Positions 40,542 to 48,957 of a stretch of 64,000 bases of DNA are shown here, piece by piece (position 1 is the stretch's first letter; the number at the start of each line of letters is the position of its first letter). The DNA lies in assembly GCF_014642855.1 (NCBI RefSeq), contig NZ_BMJB01000001.1, positions 1,364,001 through 1,428,000 on the forward strand, in the 5' to 3' direction. This DNA is from Edaphobacter acidisoli. Lineage in GTDB: Bacteria > Acidobacteriota > Terriglobia > Terriglobales > Acidobacteriaceae. Made by a program: the position numbers and the translations under genes. Below the pieces are notes generated by a model. That model was given only the letters and a program-made list of their open reading frames with translations, was not told the origin of the DNA and searched no databases.

Positions 40542-41678
40542 CTAATCTCCTGAAACTTCCTGAAGCTCATCGTTCACTGCATTGTTCGACTGAATCTGCA
40601 CGAGCGGACCAGAGTGCTCGGGCCGCCACTCATTCAGCAGCTTCTGCGCATCTGGATCGGGATAGGCCGAGGGAAACATATACTTCCTCGCCGTGACCAG
40701 AAATCCTTTGAGCGAGCTGAAGTTGTAATCGACCGCCGAAGCCTCATGCCCCGAATGCACCATGCAGTTGGCGCACTGCGGATTGCCGCTCTTCGCGCCG
40801 TAGTTCTCCCACGCGGTCTCCTCCATCAACTCCTTGAAGGTGTCCGCGTAGCCATCCTGCAGCAGATAGCAAGGCTTCTGCCAGCCGAAGATCGAGAACG
40901 TCGGCATGCCCCACGGCGTGCACTCAAAGTTCTGCTTGCCCATCAAGAACTCAGAGAACAGCGGGTGCGTGTTGAACTGCCACGACTTCTTACGGTTCGA
41001 AAGAATCGCGCGGAACAGACGCCGCGACTTCGCCTTACCGAGAAAGTGATTCTGGTCAGGCGCCTTGTCGTACGTGTAACCCGGCGACACCATCATGCTC
41101 TCAACACCAGCAGCCATCAGATCATCGAAGTGCGCGCGCACTGAGTTCGGGTCCGCTCCATCAAACAGCGTCGTGTTCGTCGTCACACGGAAGCCAGCAG
41201 CGACGGCTGCACGAATCCCCTCCATCGCGATATCGTATCCACCCTCGCGACACACGGAGAAGTCATGGTGCTCACGCTGCCCGTCCACGTGCACCGAGAA
41301 CGACAGATACTTGCTCGGCTTGAACAGGTGCAGTTTCTCCTTGAGCAGCAGCGCGTTCGTGCACATGTAGACATACTTCTTGCGAGCCACCAACCCAGCG
41401 ACAATCTCCGGCATCTGCGGATGCAGCAGAGGCTCACCACCCGGAATCGAGACCATCGGCGCGCCACATTCCTCCGCCGCGCGGAAGCACTCCTCCGGCG
41501 TCAGCTCCTGCTTCAGGATGTGCGCGGGGTACTGAATCTTTCCGCAACCTGCACACGCCAGGTTGCAGCGGAACAAGGGCTCCAGCATCAGCACCAGCGG
41601 ATACCGCTTGCGTCCCTTCAGCTTCTGCGTCAAAACATACGATGCAACCGTCCAGGCTTGCGAGACTGGCACTGCCAT
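40542..41678 (-). CDS. hpnH: HpnH, radical SAM adenosylhopane synthase
   Basis: HpnH joins the 5'-deoxyadenosyl radical to diploptene, the first step of making extended (C35) hopanoids. The 378-residue protein has the radical-SAM cluster motif CNLACAGC (Cys 38, 42, 45), the GGEP block (IPGGEPLLHP) and the Cys-rich end CANCMVHSGHEA typical of SPASM/twitch-like tails. ATG 41678 has an AAGGAGA ribosome-binding site. It follows shc by 56 bases. The HpnH assignment rests on sequence and on the adjacent hpnG, hpnA and shc. Confidence 0.93.
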   Translation of the reverse strand: MAVPVSQAWTVASYVLTQKLKGRKRYPLVLMLEPLFRCNLACAGCGKIQYPAHILKQELTPEECFRAAEECGAPMVSIPGGEPLLHPQMPEIVAGLVARKKYVYMCTNALLLKEKLHLFKPSKYLSFSVHVDGQREHHDFSVCREGGYDIAMEGIRAAVAAGFRVTTNTTLFDGADPNSVRAHFDDLMAAGVESMMVSPGYTYDKAPDQNHFLGKAKSRRLFRAILSNRKKSWQFNTHPLFSEFLMGKQNFECTPWGMPTFSIFGWQKPCYLLQDGYADTFKELMEETAWENYGAKSGNPQCANCMVHSGHEASAVDYNFSSLKGFLVTARKYMFPSAYPDPDAQKLLNEWRPEHSGPLVQIQSNNAVNDELQEVSGD

Positions 41679-41734
41679 CCGTTGTCTCCTTCAAATCCTT
41701 CGCGCAACCAACCAGGCGTGCGCGGCAAAATCTT

Positions 41735-43765
41735 TTATGCTGCCTCTTCCGCTTCCCTCTCCATCGCGCGACGGTAGGTCGTCAGCGCAAGCAGTGGGAA
41801 GTACTGCTTATACAAGTGATACCCCAGATAAAAGACGCGCGGGAACCCCGTCCCGGTGTAATAACTTTCGCCGTTGCGTCCAGCGGCCAGCTCGTCCCAG
41901 CTTCCATCCTCGTGCTGGTGCTGAATCAGCCATCGCACGCCCTTAGCCACAGAATCCGAACGCGTATCTCCTGCAGCAAGCAGCCCCAGCACGGCCCAAG
42001 CCGTCTGCGAAGGCGTGCTCGGGCCAACACCGCGTTGCGATGGATCATCGTAGGTTCCGCAGGTCTCACCCCATCCACCATCGGCGTTCTGCACCATGCG
42101 AATCCACTCCGCCGCCTGCTGAATCGCAGGTTCGTGGTTCCACATGCCCATCGCTTCGAGGCCACGCAGCACCAGGAACGTGCCGTACAAATAGTTCACG
42201 CCCCAGCGGCCAAACCAGCTTCCGTCCGGCTCCTGCTCTTTCAGAATGAACTGCACGGCCTTTTCAACGCGCGGGTCCTTGCGCGTATAGCCATAGAGCG
42301 CCAGCATCTCCAGCATCCGGCCCGTAATATCCACCGTCGGCGGATCGAGCATCGCGTTATGGTCGGCAAACGGAATGTACTGAAAGATCATCTTCGTGTT
42401 GTCTTTATCGAAGCTGGCCCATCCGCCGTTCTTGCACTGCATCGCCCATACCCAGTTAATCGCCCGCTGACAGACCTCGTACTGGTAGCGCTCGCGCGGA
42501 TTGTCCACGCAGTTCAACGCCATCAACACCTGGCCGGTATCATCCACGTCCGGATAAAACTCATTGTTGAATTCGAAGTACCAGCCACCGGGCTCGCAGT
42601 TTTTGACCTTCTCGGCCCAGTCGCCCTTCATCCGGACTTCTTTCGACAGAATCCAGTCGGCAGCCTTCAACATGCGCGAATCGCTGCGCGAAACACCAGC
42701 CTCGCCCAGTGCATACATCGCCTGTGCCGTATCCCACACAGGGGGAAAGCACGGCTGCATCCGGAACGTCGGCGTCGGATAGCCTGGCTCGCCGTCCGGG
42801 CAATCGATCCCGAGCTTCTCAAACTCATCTATCGCGCGAATCATCTGCGGATCGTCGAGCGAGTAATCCAAGCACCGCAAAGCCACAATTGCGTTCAGCA
42901 TAGCCGGATAAATCGCGCCCAGGCCATCGGACTTCTCAAACCGCTCCAGCATCCACTTCTCAGCCTTGCGAATCGCAATAGTCCGCAACGGACGAATATG
43001 CACTCGTTCAAACCAGTGAATCATCCGATCCGTAAAGAGGAAGAAGTTGCGCCAACTGATCGGGCTCTTCTTGTCCCACTTGAGGTGCAGGTTAGAGTTT
43101 TTCCGTCCGCCAACAAAAAGCTCTTCAATTCCCTGTTCCGGCGGAATTTTTTTGAAAGGCTTCTTCGCATAGATGATCGACAGCGGCACCAGAATGCCGC
43201 GCGACCACGACGAGATCTCGTAGAGATTGAAGTAGAACCAGTTCGGAAACAGCACAATCTCCGGCGGAATCGCAGGCACGGCATCGTAATCGTACTGTCC
43301 CAGCGCGCAGAGATATATCTTCGTGAAGGTGTTGCACGCAGTGACGCCTCCGTGAGCCAACACCCACTCCCGCGCCTTCACCATCCGAGGATGGTCCGCT
43401 GACCATCCCATCAGCTTCAGCGCAAAGTAGCACTTCACCCCATAGCTGATATTCGATGGCCCGCCCGGATACAGACTCCAGCCACCGTCATCATTCTGGT
43501 GCCGAACAATCTCATTAACCGCACGCTCCATCTTGCCGCGGTCGCCCGTGCCCAACAGAGTATGCATGAAGATGTAATCGGACTCGAGCATGCTGTCTGC
43601 TTCGAGTTCCCCGCACCAGTAGCCGTCCTCGTGCTGCTGACCAAGCAGCCAGTCCTTCGACTTCCGAATGCCCTCCAGCACATGCTCAAGCCCCAGGTCC
43701 ATACGCCCAAAGCGAGGCTGTGCCGGTTGGTTTCCGACCACCGGATTACGTGAAGATGTATCCAT
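41735..43765 (-). CDS. shc: Squalene-hopene cyclase
   Basis: The 676-residue cyclase folds squalene into hopene/diplopterol on the membrane surface. The protonating DXDD motif is DVDD at residues 406-409 (followed by TGQ), and several QW repeats such as GSWFGRWG and GGWGETCG are present. Start ATG 43765 is chosen because it opens the homologous region; the frame extends 32 codons further upstream into ispH. ispH ends only 28 bases before it, so the two are probably transcribed together. Confidence 0.95.
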   Translation of the reverse strand: MDTSSRNPVVGNQPAQPRFGRMDLGLEHVLEGIRKSKDWLLGQQHEDGYWCGELEADSMLESDYIFMHTLLGTGDRGKMERAVNEIVRHQNDDGGWSLYPGGPSNISYGVKCYFALKLMGWSADHPRMVKAREWVLAHGGVTACNTFTKIYLCALGQYDYDAVPAIPPEIVLFPNWFYFNLYEISSWSRGILVPLSIIYAKKPFKKIPPEQGIEELFVGGRKNSNLHLKWDKKSPISWRNFFLFTDRMIHWFERVHIRPLRTIAIRKAEKWMLERFEKSDGLGAIYPAMLNAIVALRCLDYSLDDPQMIRAIDEFEKLGIDCPDGEPGYPTPTFRMQPCFPPVWDTAQAMYALGEAGVSRSDSRMLKAADWILSKEVRMKGDWAEKVKNCEPGGWYFEFNNEFYPDVDDTGQVLMALNCVDNPRERYQYEVCQRAINWVWAMQCKNGGWASFDKDNTKMIFQYIPFADHNAMLDPPTVDITGRMLEMLALYGYTRKDPRVEKAVQFILKEQEPDGSWFGRWGVNYLYGTFLVLRGLEAMGMWNHEPAIQQAAEWIRMVQNADGGWGETCGTYDDPSQRGVGPSTPSQTAWAVLGLLAAGDTRSDSVAKGVRWLIQHQHEDGSWDELAAGRNGESYYTGTGFPRVFYLGYHLYKQYFPLLALTTYRRAMEREAEEAA

Positions 43766-43793
43766 TGACACCAAACTCTCTATCTGCGCTTCT

Positions 43794-44807
43794 CTACTGA
43801 GCGGCTGGCGGAGCGGACGCAATCGCCTGCACAATCTCCGGCGGCAGGCCGAACCGGACATTCTCCGGCATTACTTCCACTTCGTCCACAGAGCCGTAGC
43901 CCCGCTCCAGCAGATATTCGACAACATGCTGCACCAGGACCTCCGGAGCCGAAGCCCCGGCCGTCACGGCTACCGTGTCGACGCCATCCAGCCACTCCGG
44001 CTTGATCGCGTCCGCCGAATCAATCAGATACGAGTTCGTATCCAGGTTTTTCGAAACCTCAACCAGACGGTTCGAGTTTGAACTGTTCCGCGAACCCACA
44101 ACCAGCACCAGGTCCGCGCCATGCGCCACATTCTTCACCGCCGTCTGGCGGTTCTCCGTTGCGTAGCAGATGTCCTGCGCATGCGGGCCCACAATATTGG
44201 GGAACTTCCGCTTCAGCGCCTCAATCATGTACCGCGCCTCGTCGAGCGAGAGCGTCGTCTGCGTCAGATAGGCGACCTTGTTCGGGTCAGGTACCACCAG
44301 CGCCTCCACCTCGGCCACAGTCGAAACCACCTGCGTCACCTCTGGCGCTTCCCCTTGCGTACCTTCCACTTCCTCGTGGTCGCGATGTCCCACCAGCACC
44401 AGCGAATAGCCCTGCTTGGCAAACTTGATTGCCTCAACATGAACCTTCGTCACCAGCGGACAGGTCGCATCGATCACCTTCAACCCCCGCTCCTTGGCGC
44501 GCTCACGCACCGCAGGCGAAACCCCGTGCGCCGAATAGATCACTCGTGCGCCCTCAGGCACCTCGTCCAGTTCATTGACGAAGATTGCGCCCTTCTTGGC
44601 CAAGTCGTTCACAACATAGCTGTTATGAACGATCTCCTTGCGAACATAGATCGGTGCGCCAAACGTCTCCAGTGCAATCCGCACCACGTCGATGGCCCGC
44701 ACTACACCCGCACAGAAGCCACGGGGCTTCAGGAGAAGTACACGTTTGGTCTTGGTCGCGTTGCCGTCTTCCGCAACAGCAGCATGGTCAAGGATGGTCG
44801 TAGTCAC
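43794..44807 (-). CDS. ispH: 4-hydroxy-3-methylbut-2-enyl diphosphate reductase
   Basis: IspH is the iron-sulfur enzyme that makes IPP and DMAPP, the last MEP-pathway step. The three cluster-ligand cysteines are present in GFCAGV (Cys 32), DATCPL and QDICYATENRQ, as is the catalytic Glu region VVGSRNSSNS. It heads the hopanoid operon and would boost precursor supply. Start is GTG 44807; TATACT lies 6 bases upstream, with TG at the extended -10 position, so the mRNA may be leaderless. Confidence 0.95.
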   Translation of the reverse strand: MTTTILDHAAVAEDGNATKTKRVLLLKPRGFCAGVVRAIDVVRIALETFGAPIYVRKEIVHNSYVVNDLAKKGAIFVNELDEVPEGARVIYSAHGVSPAVRERAKERGLKVIDATCPLVTKVHVEAIKFAKQGYSLVLVGHRDHEEVEGTQGEAPEVTQVVSTVAEVEALVVPDPNKVAYLTQTTLSLDEARYMIEALKRKFPNIVGPHAQDICYATENRQTAVKNVAHGADLVLVVGSRNSSNSNRLVEVSKNLDTNSYLIDSADAIKPEWLDGVDTVAVTAGASAPEVLVQHVVEYLLERGYGSVDEVEVMPENVRFGLPPEIVQAIASAPPAAQ

Positions 44808-44813
44808 CCTCTG

Positions 44814-44819
44814 AGTATA
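44814..44819 (-). promoter_or_regulatory. Extended -10 promoter for leaderless ispH operon
   Basis: TGG-TATACT on the minus strand ends 6 bases before the ispH GTG. The expected start point coincides with the start codon. No clear -35 is seen. Confidence 0.55.
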
Positions 44820-44860
44820 CCAATTTCGGCAAACAAATAGCGCAAAATTGAACCCCTCTC

Positions 44861-44901
44861 AGTGCATTTCGTGCACCTTCGACGACACCGCGAAATGCAC
44901 T
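44861..44901. promoter_or_regulatory. AGTGCATTTCG inverted repeat upstream of ispH
   Basis: AGTGCATTTCG (44861-44871) and CGAAATGCACT (44891-44901) are perfect 11-base arms around 19 bases. It lies 54-94 bases before ispH and 59 bases after the metallothionein stop. It can be an operator for ispH or a terminator for the metallothionein gene; no immediate T-run favours the first. Confidence 0.5.
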
Positions 44902-44960
44902 CAAATCGCGCCAGATTTGCAACTTCTTTTACTTAGCTGCATCGCAGAAGCGGCTGCAAC

Positions 44961-45122
44961 TCAAAGCTTCTGCCTCGCACAAGCCGGATGCCCACAGTCG
45001 CATTCCAGCGTCGTCGAGCCTTTTGCATTCTCACAATAGCTTGAACAATATTTCTCTCCGTCCTTCACCTGACAAAGACAACCTTCCATCGCGCACTTTT
45101 TCGTCCCTGTATTCTCAGTCAT
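44961..45122 (-). CDS. Bacterial metallothionein
   Basis: A 53-residue cysteine-rich protein on the minus strand with a GGGAGG ribosome-binding site before ATG 45122. Eight cysteines lie at residues 10, 15, 17, 26, 30, 41, 43 and 48, with a His at 45; the order CxxxxCxC ... YCSSYC ... CDCGHPAC is that of SmtA/BmtA-type metallothioneins. It should bind zinc, copper or cadmium in the cytosol. It is not in the same operon as ispH, and no ArsR/SmtB-type regulator gene lies beside it. Confidence 0.88.
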   Translation of the reverse strand: MTENTGTKKCAMEGCLCQVKDGEKYCSSYCENAKGSTTLECDCGHPACARQKL

Positions 45123-45264
45123 CCGACTTCCTCCCACGCGGTAATCACGCTTCCATCATCGGATGCCACAGGCAAAGTGGACAGCACAGCGATCTGCCCT
45201 GGAGGTTTTGATTGGCTCAAATTATCGTCCCAGTTTCATCGTCCCAGTCAAGGCGAATGTGCCT

Positions 45265-46959
45265 CTACCGGCTGCTCGCCAGCAGATGCTCCGCATGCTT
45301 CAGACTCGTCTCGGTGAGCTTCGCCCCGCTCAACATCCGAGCAATCTCCTCGGTCCGCTCCGCATCATCCATCAAGCGAATCCCCGTCTGCGTCCGCCCT
45401 TTCTTTTCCGTCTTCTCAATCAAAAAGTGTTGGTCACCAAACGCCGCAATCTGCGGCAGGTGCGTAATACACAACACTTGCTGCCCCCGCGCCAGCGTTT
45501 TCAGCTTGCGTCCCACCGCCTCCGCCGCACGCCCGCCAATACCAATATCAATCTCGTCAAAGACCAGCGTGCGCGGCAAAACCGTCTTCTTCTTGCCACC
45601 CGAAGAACCAGACACAGCCTCCTCAACCGTCACCTTCAGCGCCAGCATCACACGCGACATCTCACCACCCGAAGCAATCTCATGCAGAGGCTTCAATGGC
45701 TCACCCGCATTCGTCGCAATCAAGCACTCCACGTCATCCCACCCGTTCGAAGTCCAGTGCTCCTGCGTCTTCAGCGGAGCGACCTTCACGCTGAACCGCG
45801 TACTCATCGCCAAATCATTGATCTGCCCAACCGCTAACTTCTCCAGCCGCCTCGCCGCCTCTGCACGCACGCCAGACAACTGCCCTGCCGCAGCCTCATA
45901 TGCCGCAGCCTCCTTCTTCTCCTTCGCCCTCAACTCCTCGATCAGCGCATCGCGGTTCTCCACCTCAGCCAGCCTGCGCGAAGCCTCCGCACCAAACGCA
46001 ATCACCTCAGCCAGTGTCTGCCCATATTTCCGCTTCAGCCGATCGAGCGCGGCCAAACGATCCTCAATCTCCTCCAAACGCCCCGGAGCAGCGTTGATGT
46101 TCTCAGCAAACTCCCGCACCTCGGCGTCGACATCCTCCACCGCCGCCTTCGCCGAAGCCAGTTGCTGCGCCGGCCCCACAAACCGCGCATCAAACTTCGC
46201 CAACTCCTCCACATGCTTCAGAGCAGCCCCCAGCGCGCTCTCAGCCGAGTTCTCCGACTCATACAAAACCTCATGCGCACTCATCGCCGCCGTATACAGC
46301 CGCTCAGAGTTGCTCAACACGCGCTTCTCCGCCTCAAGCTGCGCATCCTCATCCTCAGCGCTCAACCCGGCCTGCTCAATCTCCTTGCTCTGAAACCTCC
46401 ACAAGTCAGCCATGCGCAACCGGTCCTGCTCATCCGAGAGCAGTTCTTCCAGCTTCGCCCGCGTAGCCTTCCACGCAACAAACGTCGCAGCCACGCCCTC
46501 AGTCGCAATCCCGCCAAACCGGTCCAGCAACAGCCGTTGCTGCGCCTGGTCAAACGAAGTCATCGTCTCGCCCTGCGAGTGCACCAGCGCCAGCTCAGGC
46601 GCAAGCTGCCGCAAAACCCCCACCGTCGCAGGCTGATTATTCACAAACACGCGACCCTTGCCGTTCGCCAGAATCTCCCGCCGCAGCAGCACCTCATCAC
46701 CCTCAGCGTCGATGCCGTTCTCTTCCAAAATCGCCGCCGCGCCCGGCGTCATCTCGAAGACGCATCCCACCACAGCCTTCTCTTCGCCATGCCGCACCAC
46801 GTCAGCCGAAGCCTTCCCACCCAGCAGCAGCACCAGCGCATCGATCAGGATCGACTTCCCCGCGCCCGTCTCGCCTGTCAGCAGGTTCAGCCCCGCGCCA
46901 AACGCAGCCGAAGCCCGGTCGATCACCGCATAGTTTTCCGCGCGCAACTCCAGCAGCAT
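45265..46959 (-). CDS. recN: DNA repair protein RecN
   Basis: RecN is an SMC-like ATPase for double-strand-break repair. The 564 residues start at MLLELRAENYAVID, contain Walker A GETGAGKSIL, a long coiled-coil-rich middle (Glu/Ala-rich), and the C-terminal ATPase half with ASGGEMSRVMLALK, FDEIDIGIGG and THLPQIAAFGDQHF. I place the start at ATG 46959, since the upstream 36 codons lack similarity, and a GGAGAAG ribosome-binding site precedes it. TATTCT about 30 bases upstream is a possible -10. Divergent from ribA. Confidence 0.94.
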   Translation of the reverse strand: MLLELRAENYAVIDRASAAFGAGLNLLTGETGAGKSILIDALVLLLGGKASADVVRHGEEKAVVGCVFEMTPGAAAILEENGIDAEGDEVLLRREILANGKGRVFVNNQPATVGVLRQLAPELALVHSQGETMTSFDQAQQRLLLDRFGGIATEGVAATFVAWKATRAKLEELLSDEQDRLRMADLWRFQSKEIEQAGLSAEDEDAQLEAEKRVLSNSERLYTAAMSAHEVLYESENSAESALGAALKHVEELAKFDARFVGPAQQLASAKAAVEDVDAEVREFAENINAAPGRLEEIEDRLAALDRLKRKYGQTLAEVIAFGAEASRRLAEVENRDALIEELRAKEKKEAAAYEAAAGQLSGVRAEAARRLEKLAVGQINDLAMSTRFSVKVAPLKTQEHWTSNGWDDVECLIATNAGEPLKPLHEIASGGEMSRVMLALKVTVEEAVSGSSGGKKKTVLPRTLVFDEIDIGIGGRAAEAVGRKLKTLARGQQVLCITHLPQIAAFGDQHFLIEKTEKKGRTQTGIRLMDDAERTEEIARMLSGAKLTETSLKHAEHLLASSR

Positions 46960-47087
46960 CTTCTCCAGCCTCTTCGTAGAACGTACCGCGAGAATAGCAA
47001 ACATCCGCCATCGGAAAAATCGCCGCGCCACGGCGGTTGCATCAAACCGCACCGCCCGCGAATCCAATGTCCATGTCAGCCGAAACG

Positions 47088-47093
47088 TATAAT
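47088..47093 (+). promoter_or_regulatory. Consensus -10 for leaderless ribA
   Basis: A perfect TATAAT is 6 bases before ATG 47100 with spacer CAGGCC. It settles the start against upstream in-frame ATGs at 47067 and 47073. Confidence 0.65.
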
Positions 47094-47099
47094 CAGGCC

Positions 47100-47738
47100 A
47101 TGCCCTTTACGAGCGTAAAAAAGGTCGCCGACGCCGACTTCCCCACCCGCTGGGGACACTTCCGCATCCTCGGCTTCCAGGGCATATTCGACAACTCCTC
47201 CCCCTGCAACGACTCCGCGCCATCCACGCCGACACGCACCGAAGACGCCGTTGCGCTCGTCATGGGCGAAATCCATTCCGCCCCGCCGATCGTCCGCATC
47301 CACTCCCAATGTCTCACCGGCGACGTCTTCCACTCCCTGCGCTGCGACTGCCGCCAGCAGCTTGAGCTTGCCCTCTCGACCATCGCCGAAGCAGGCACCG
47401 GCATCCTCCTCTACGAGCAGCAGGAGGGCCGCGGCATCGGCCTCATGGCTAAGCTCCGCGCCTACGAACTACAAGACCAGGGCCTCGACACCATCGAAGC
47501 CAATCTCGAGCTCGGCTACAAAGCCGACTGCCGCGAGTTCGAGCTGCCCGCCGCCATCCTCAGGCAGCTAGGCGTGACCAGCGTCCGCCTCATCACCAAC
47601 AACCCCGCCAAAGTCGAAGCCCTCGAACAGGCCGGAATCAAAGTCACCGAGCGCATCTCCGCCGAGGTCCCCACCGAGCCAACCAACGAGCGCTACCTCA
47701 AGACCAAGCGCGAAAAGATGGGCCACCTCGTCGGATAA
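47100..47738 (+). CDS. ribA: GTP cyclohydrolase II
   Basis: RibA makes the first intermediate of riboflavin synthesis from GTP. The zinc-binding triad lies in HSQCLTGDVFHSLRCDCRQQ, and the catalytic stretch EQQEGRGIGLMAK is intact. The 212-residue protein has no RibB half, so DHBP synthase must be encoded elsewhere. Start ATG 47100 is fixed by the TATAAT element 6 bases upstream; other in-frame ATGs lie upstream of that element. Monocistronic, divergent from recN. Confidence 0.94.
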   Translation: MPFTSVKKVADADFPTRWGHFRILGFQGIFDNSSPCNDSAPSTPTRTEDAVALVMGEIHSAPPIVRIHSQCLTGDVFHSLRCDCRQQLELALSTIAEAGTGILLYEQQEGRGIGLMAKLRAYELQDQGLDTIEANLELGYKADCREFELPAAILRQLGVTSVRLITNNPAKVEALEQAGIKVTERISAEVPTEPTNERYLKTKREKMGHLVG

Positions 47739-47755
47739 ATATTCCTACAGCGCTC

Positions 47756-48808
47756 TCACTTCCCCAGCTCCCGATCAAAGAAGTTTGCCATCATCCTCAC
47801 CGCATCCTTCGACTCCGGCAGCTCAGGATTATTCCAGAACGCATGAGGCAACGCCTCGAACACCACCAGTCGCGCATCCACGCCATCCGCTAAAAACTTG
47901 CGATGCAGAATCGTCGTCCCGCTCAGCAGCAGGTCCCGCTCGCTGGTAATAAACAACGTCGGCGGAAACCCATGCACATCCGCAAACACCGGCGATAACA
48001 CCGGATCGCGCGCGTCGGTCGTTCCGACATACTCCGGCAGAATCGGTGGCTTTGCCGGCGGATCAAGATGCCCCGAGAGCCCATTCAGAGCGAACAATGC
48101 CTGCGAATCTCCGACCCGGCTGAAGTCACCCATCCCTGAAAAAATCCCCAGCGCCCCCGGCAGCGGCAACCCAAGCTGCTTCAGCTTCACCGCAACCTCG
48201 CCCGTCAAAATCGCGCCCGCCGATGTCCCATAGATCGCAATCCGCTCCGGCTTGTATGTCTTCAGCACTTCCTTGTACACCGCAACCGCGTCATCCACGT
48301 CAGCCGGAAAAGGATGCTCCGGAGCCATCCTGTACAGCACCGAGATCACCTTCGTCTGCGTCAGGTTCGCAATCGGCACACTCTCGGTCAGCGATCCCGA
48401 ATCCACCACAAATCCGCCGCCATGCAGATTAATCAGCACCCGCCCACGGTTCGCCTCCGGCATCGTCAGCGGAGTCACCACCCGCACCGGCACGCCAGCA
48501 ATCGTGTCCGCTCCCACATGCACCGGATACATCGCCTCAAACGCCTTCCCCGCCGCCGCCTGCCACGCATCGGTCCCTGCACGCTGCTGCGCGACGGTCG
48601 GCTTCTTCAACTCATCCGACTCCTGCCGCCCAATAAACCGCTGCGCCTCCGCGCTGATCGTCTCCGGCACCGGCACAACGCGCGTCACATGCGCCGTCCC
48701 ATCCGCGGCAATCACGCTCGAATCCTTCGTCACGCCAGTCTGTCCCACAGCCACGCCACAAACCAGCCCAACCGCGGCCACACCACTCCATAAAATTTCC
48801 AGGCGCAT
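47756..48808 (-). CDS. Secreted HSL-type alpha/beta hydrolase
   Basis: The 350-residue protein begins with a signal peptide and has the hormone-sensitive-lipase signature LHGGGFVVDSG, the nucleophile elbow YGTSAGA and late Asp and His (LPHAFWN). It is probably a periplasmic carboxylesterase for small or carbohydrate esters. ATG 48808 follows a strong GGGAGGT ribosome-binding site, which rules in this Met over two earlier ones. Convergent with ribA, 17 bases apart. Confidence 0.88.
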   Translation of the reverse strand: MRLEILWSGVAAVGLVCGVAVGQTGVTKDSSVIAADGTAHVTRVVPVPETISAEAQRFIGRQESDELKKPTVAQQRAGTDAWQAAAGKAFEAMYPVHVGADTIAGVPVRVVTPLTMPEANRGRVLINLHGGGFVVDSGSLTESVPIANLTQTKVISVLYRMAPEHPFPADVDDAVAVYKEVLKTYKPERIAIYGTSAGAILTGEVAVKLKQLGLPLPGALGIFSGMGDFSRVGDSQALFALNGLSGHLDPPAKPPILPEYVGTTDARDPVLSPVFADVHGFPPTLFITSERDLLLSGTTILHRKFLADGVDARLVVFEALPHAFWNNPELPESKDAVRMMANFFDRELGK

Positions 48809-48957
48809 CCAAACCTCCCTCATCAAACGCCCCAGTCTACAACGCTAGCCCTTCAAACAACCCCTCTTCATCCATAAGTCATCGCACGGGGGTAAACTTC
48901 TATCTCCATCGCGCACATCAGATGAGATACCGTCAATCCGAATGAAAGGCGTCTCGA

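Noticed and set aside
41642-43402. Long plus-strand open frame opposite shc
   Set aside because: Shadow of squalene-hopene cyclase; no start signal and no recognisable domain.
47067-47075. Upstream ribA starts at the in-frame ATGs before 47100
   Set aside because: A perfect TATAAT lies between them and ATG 47100, so those codons would not be transcribed from this promoter.
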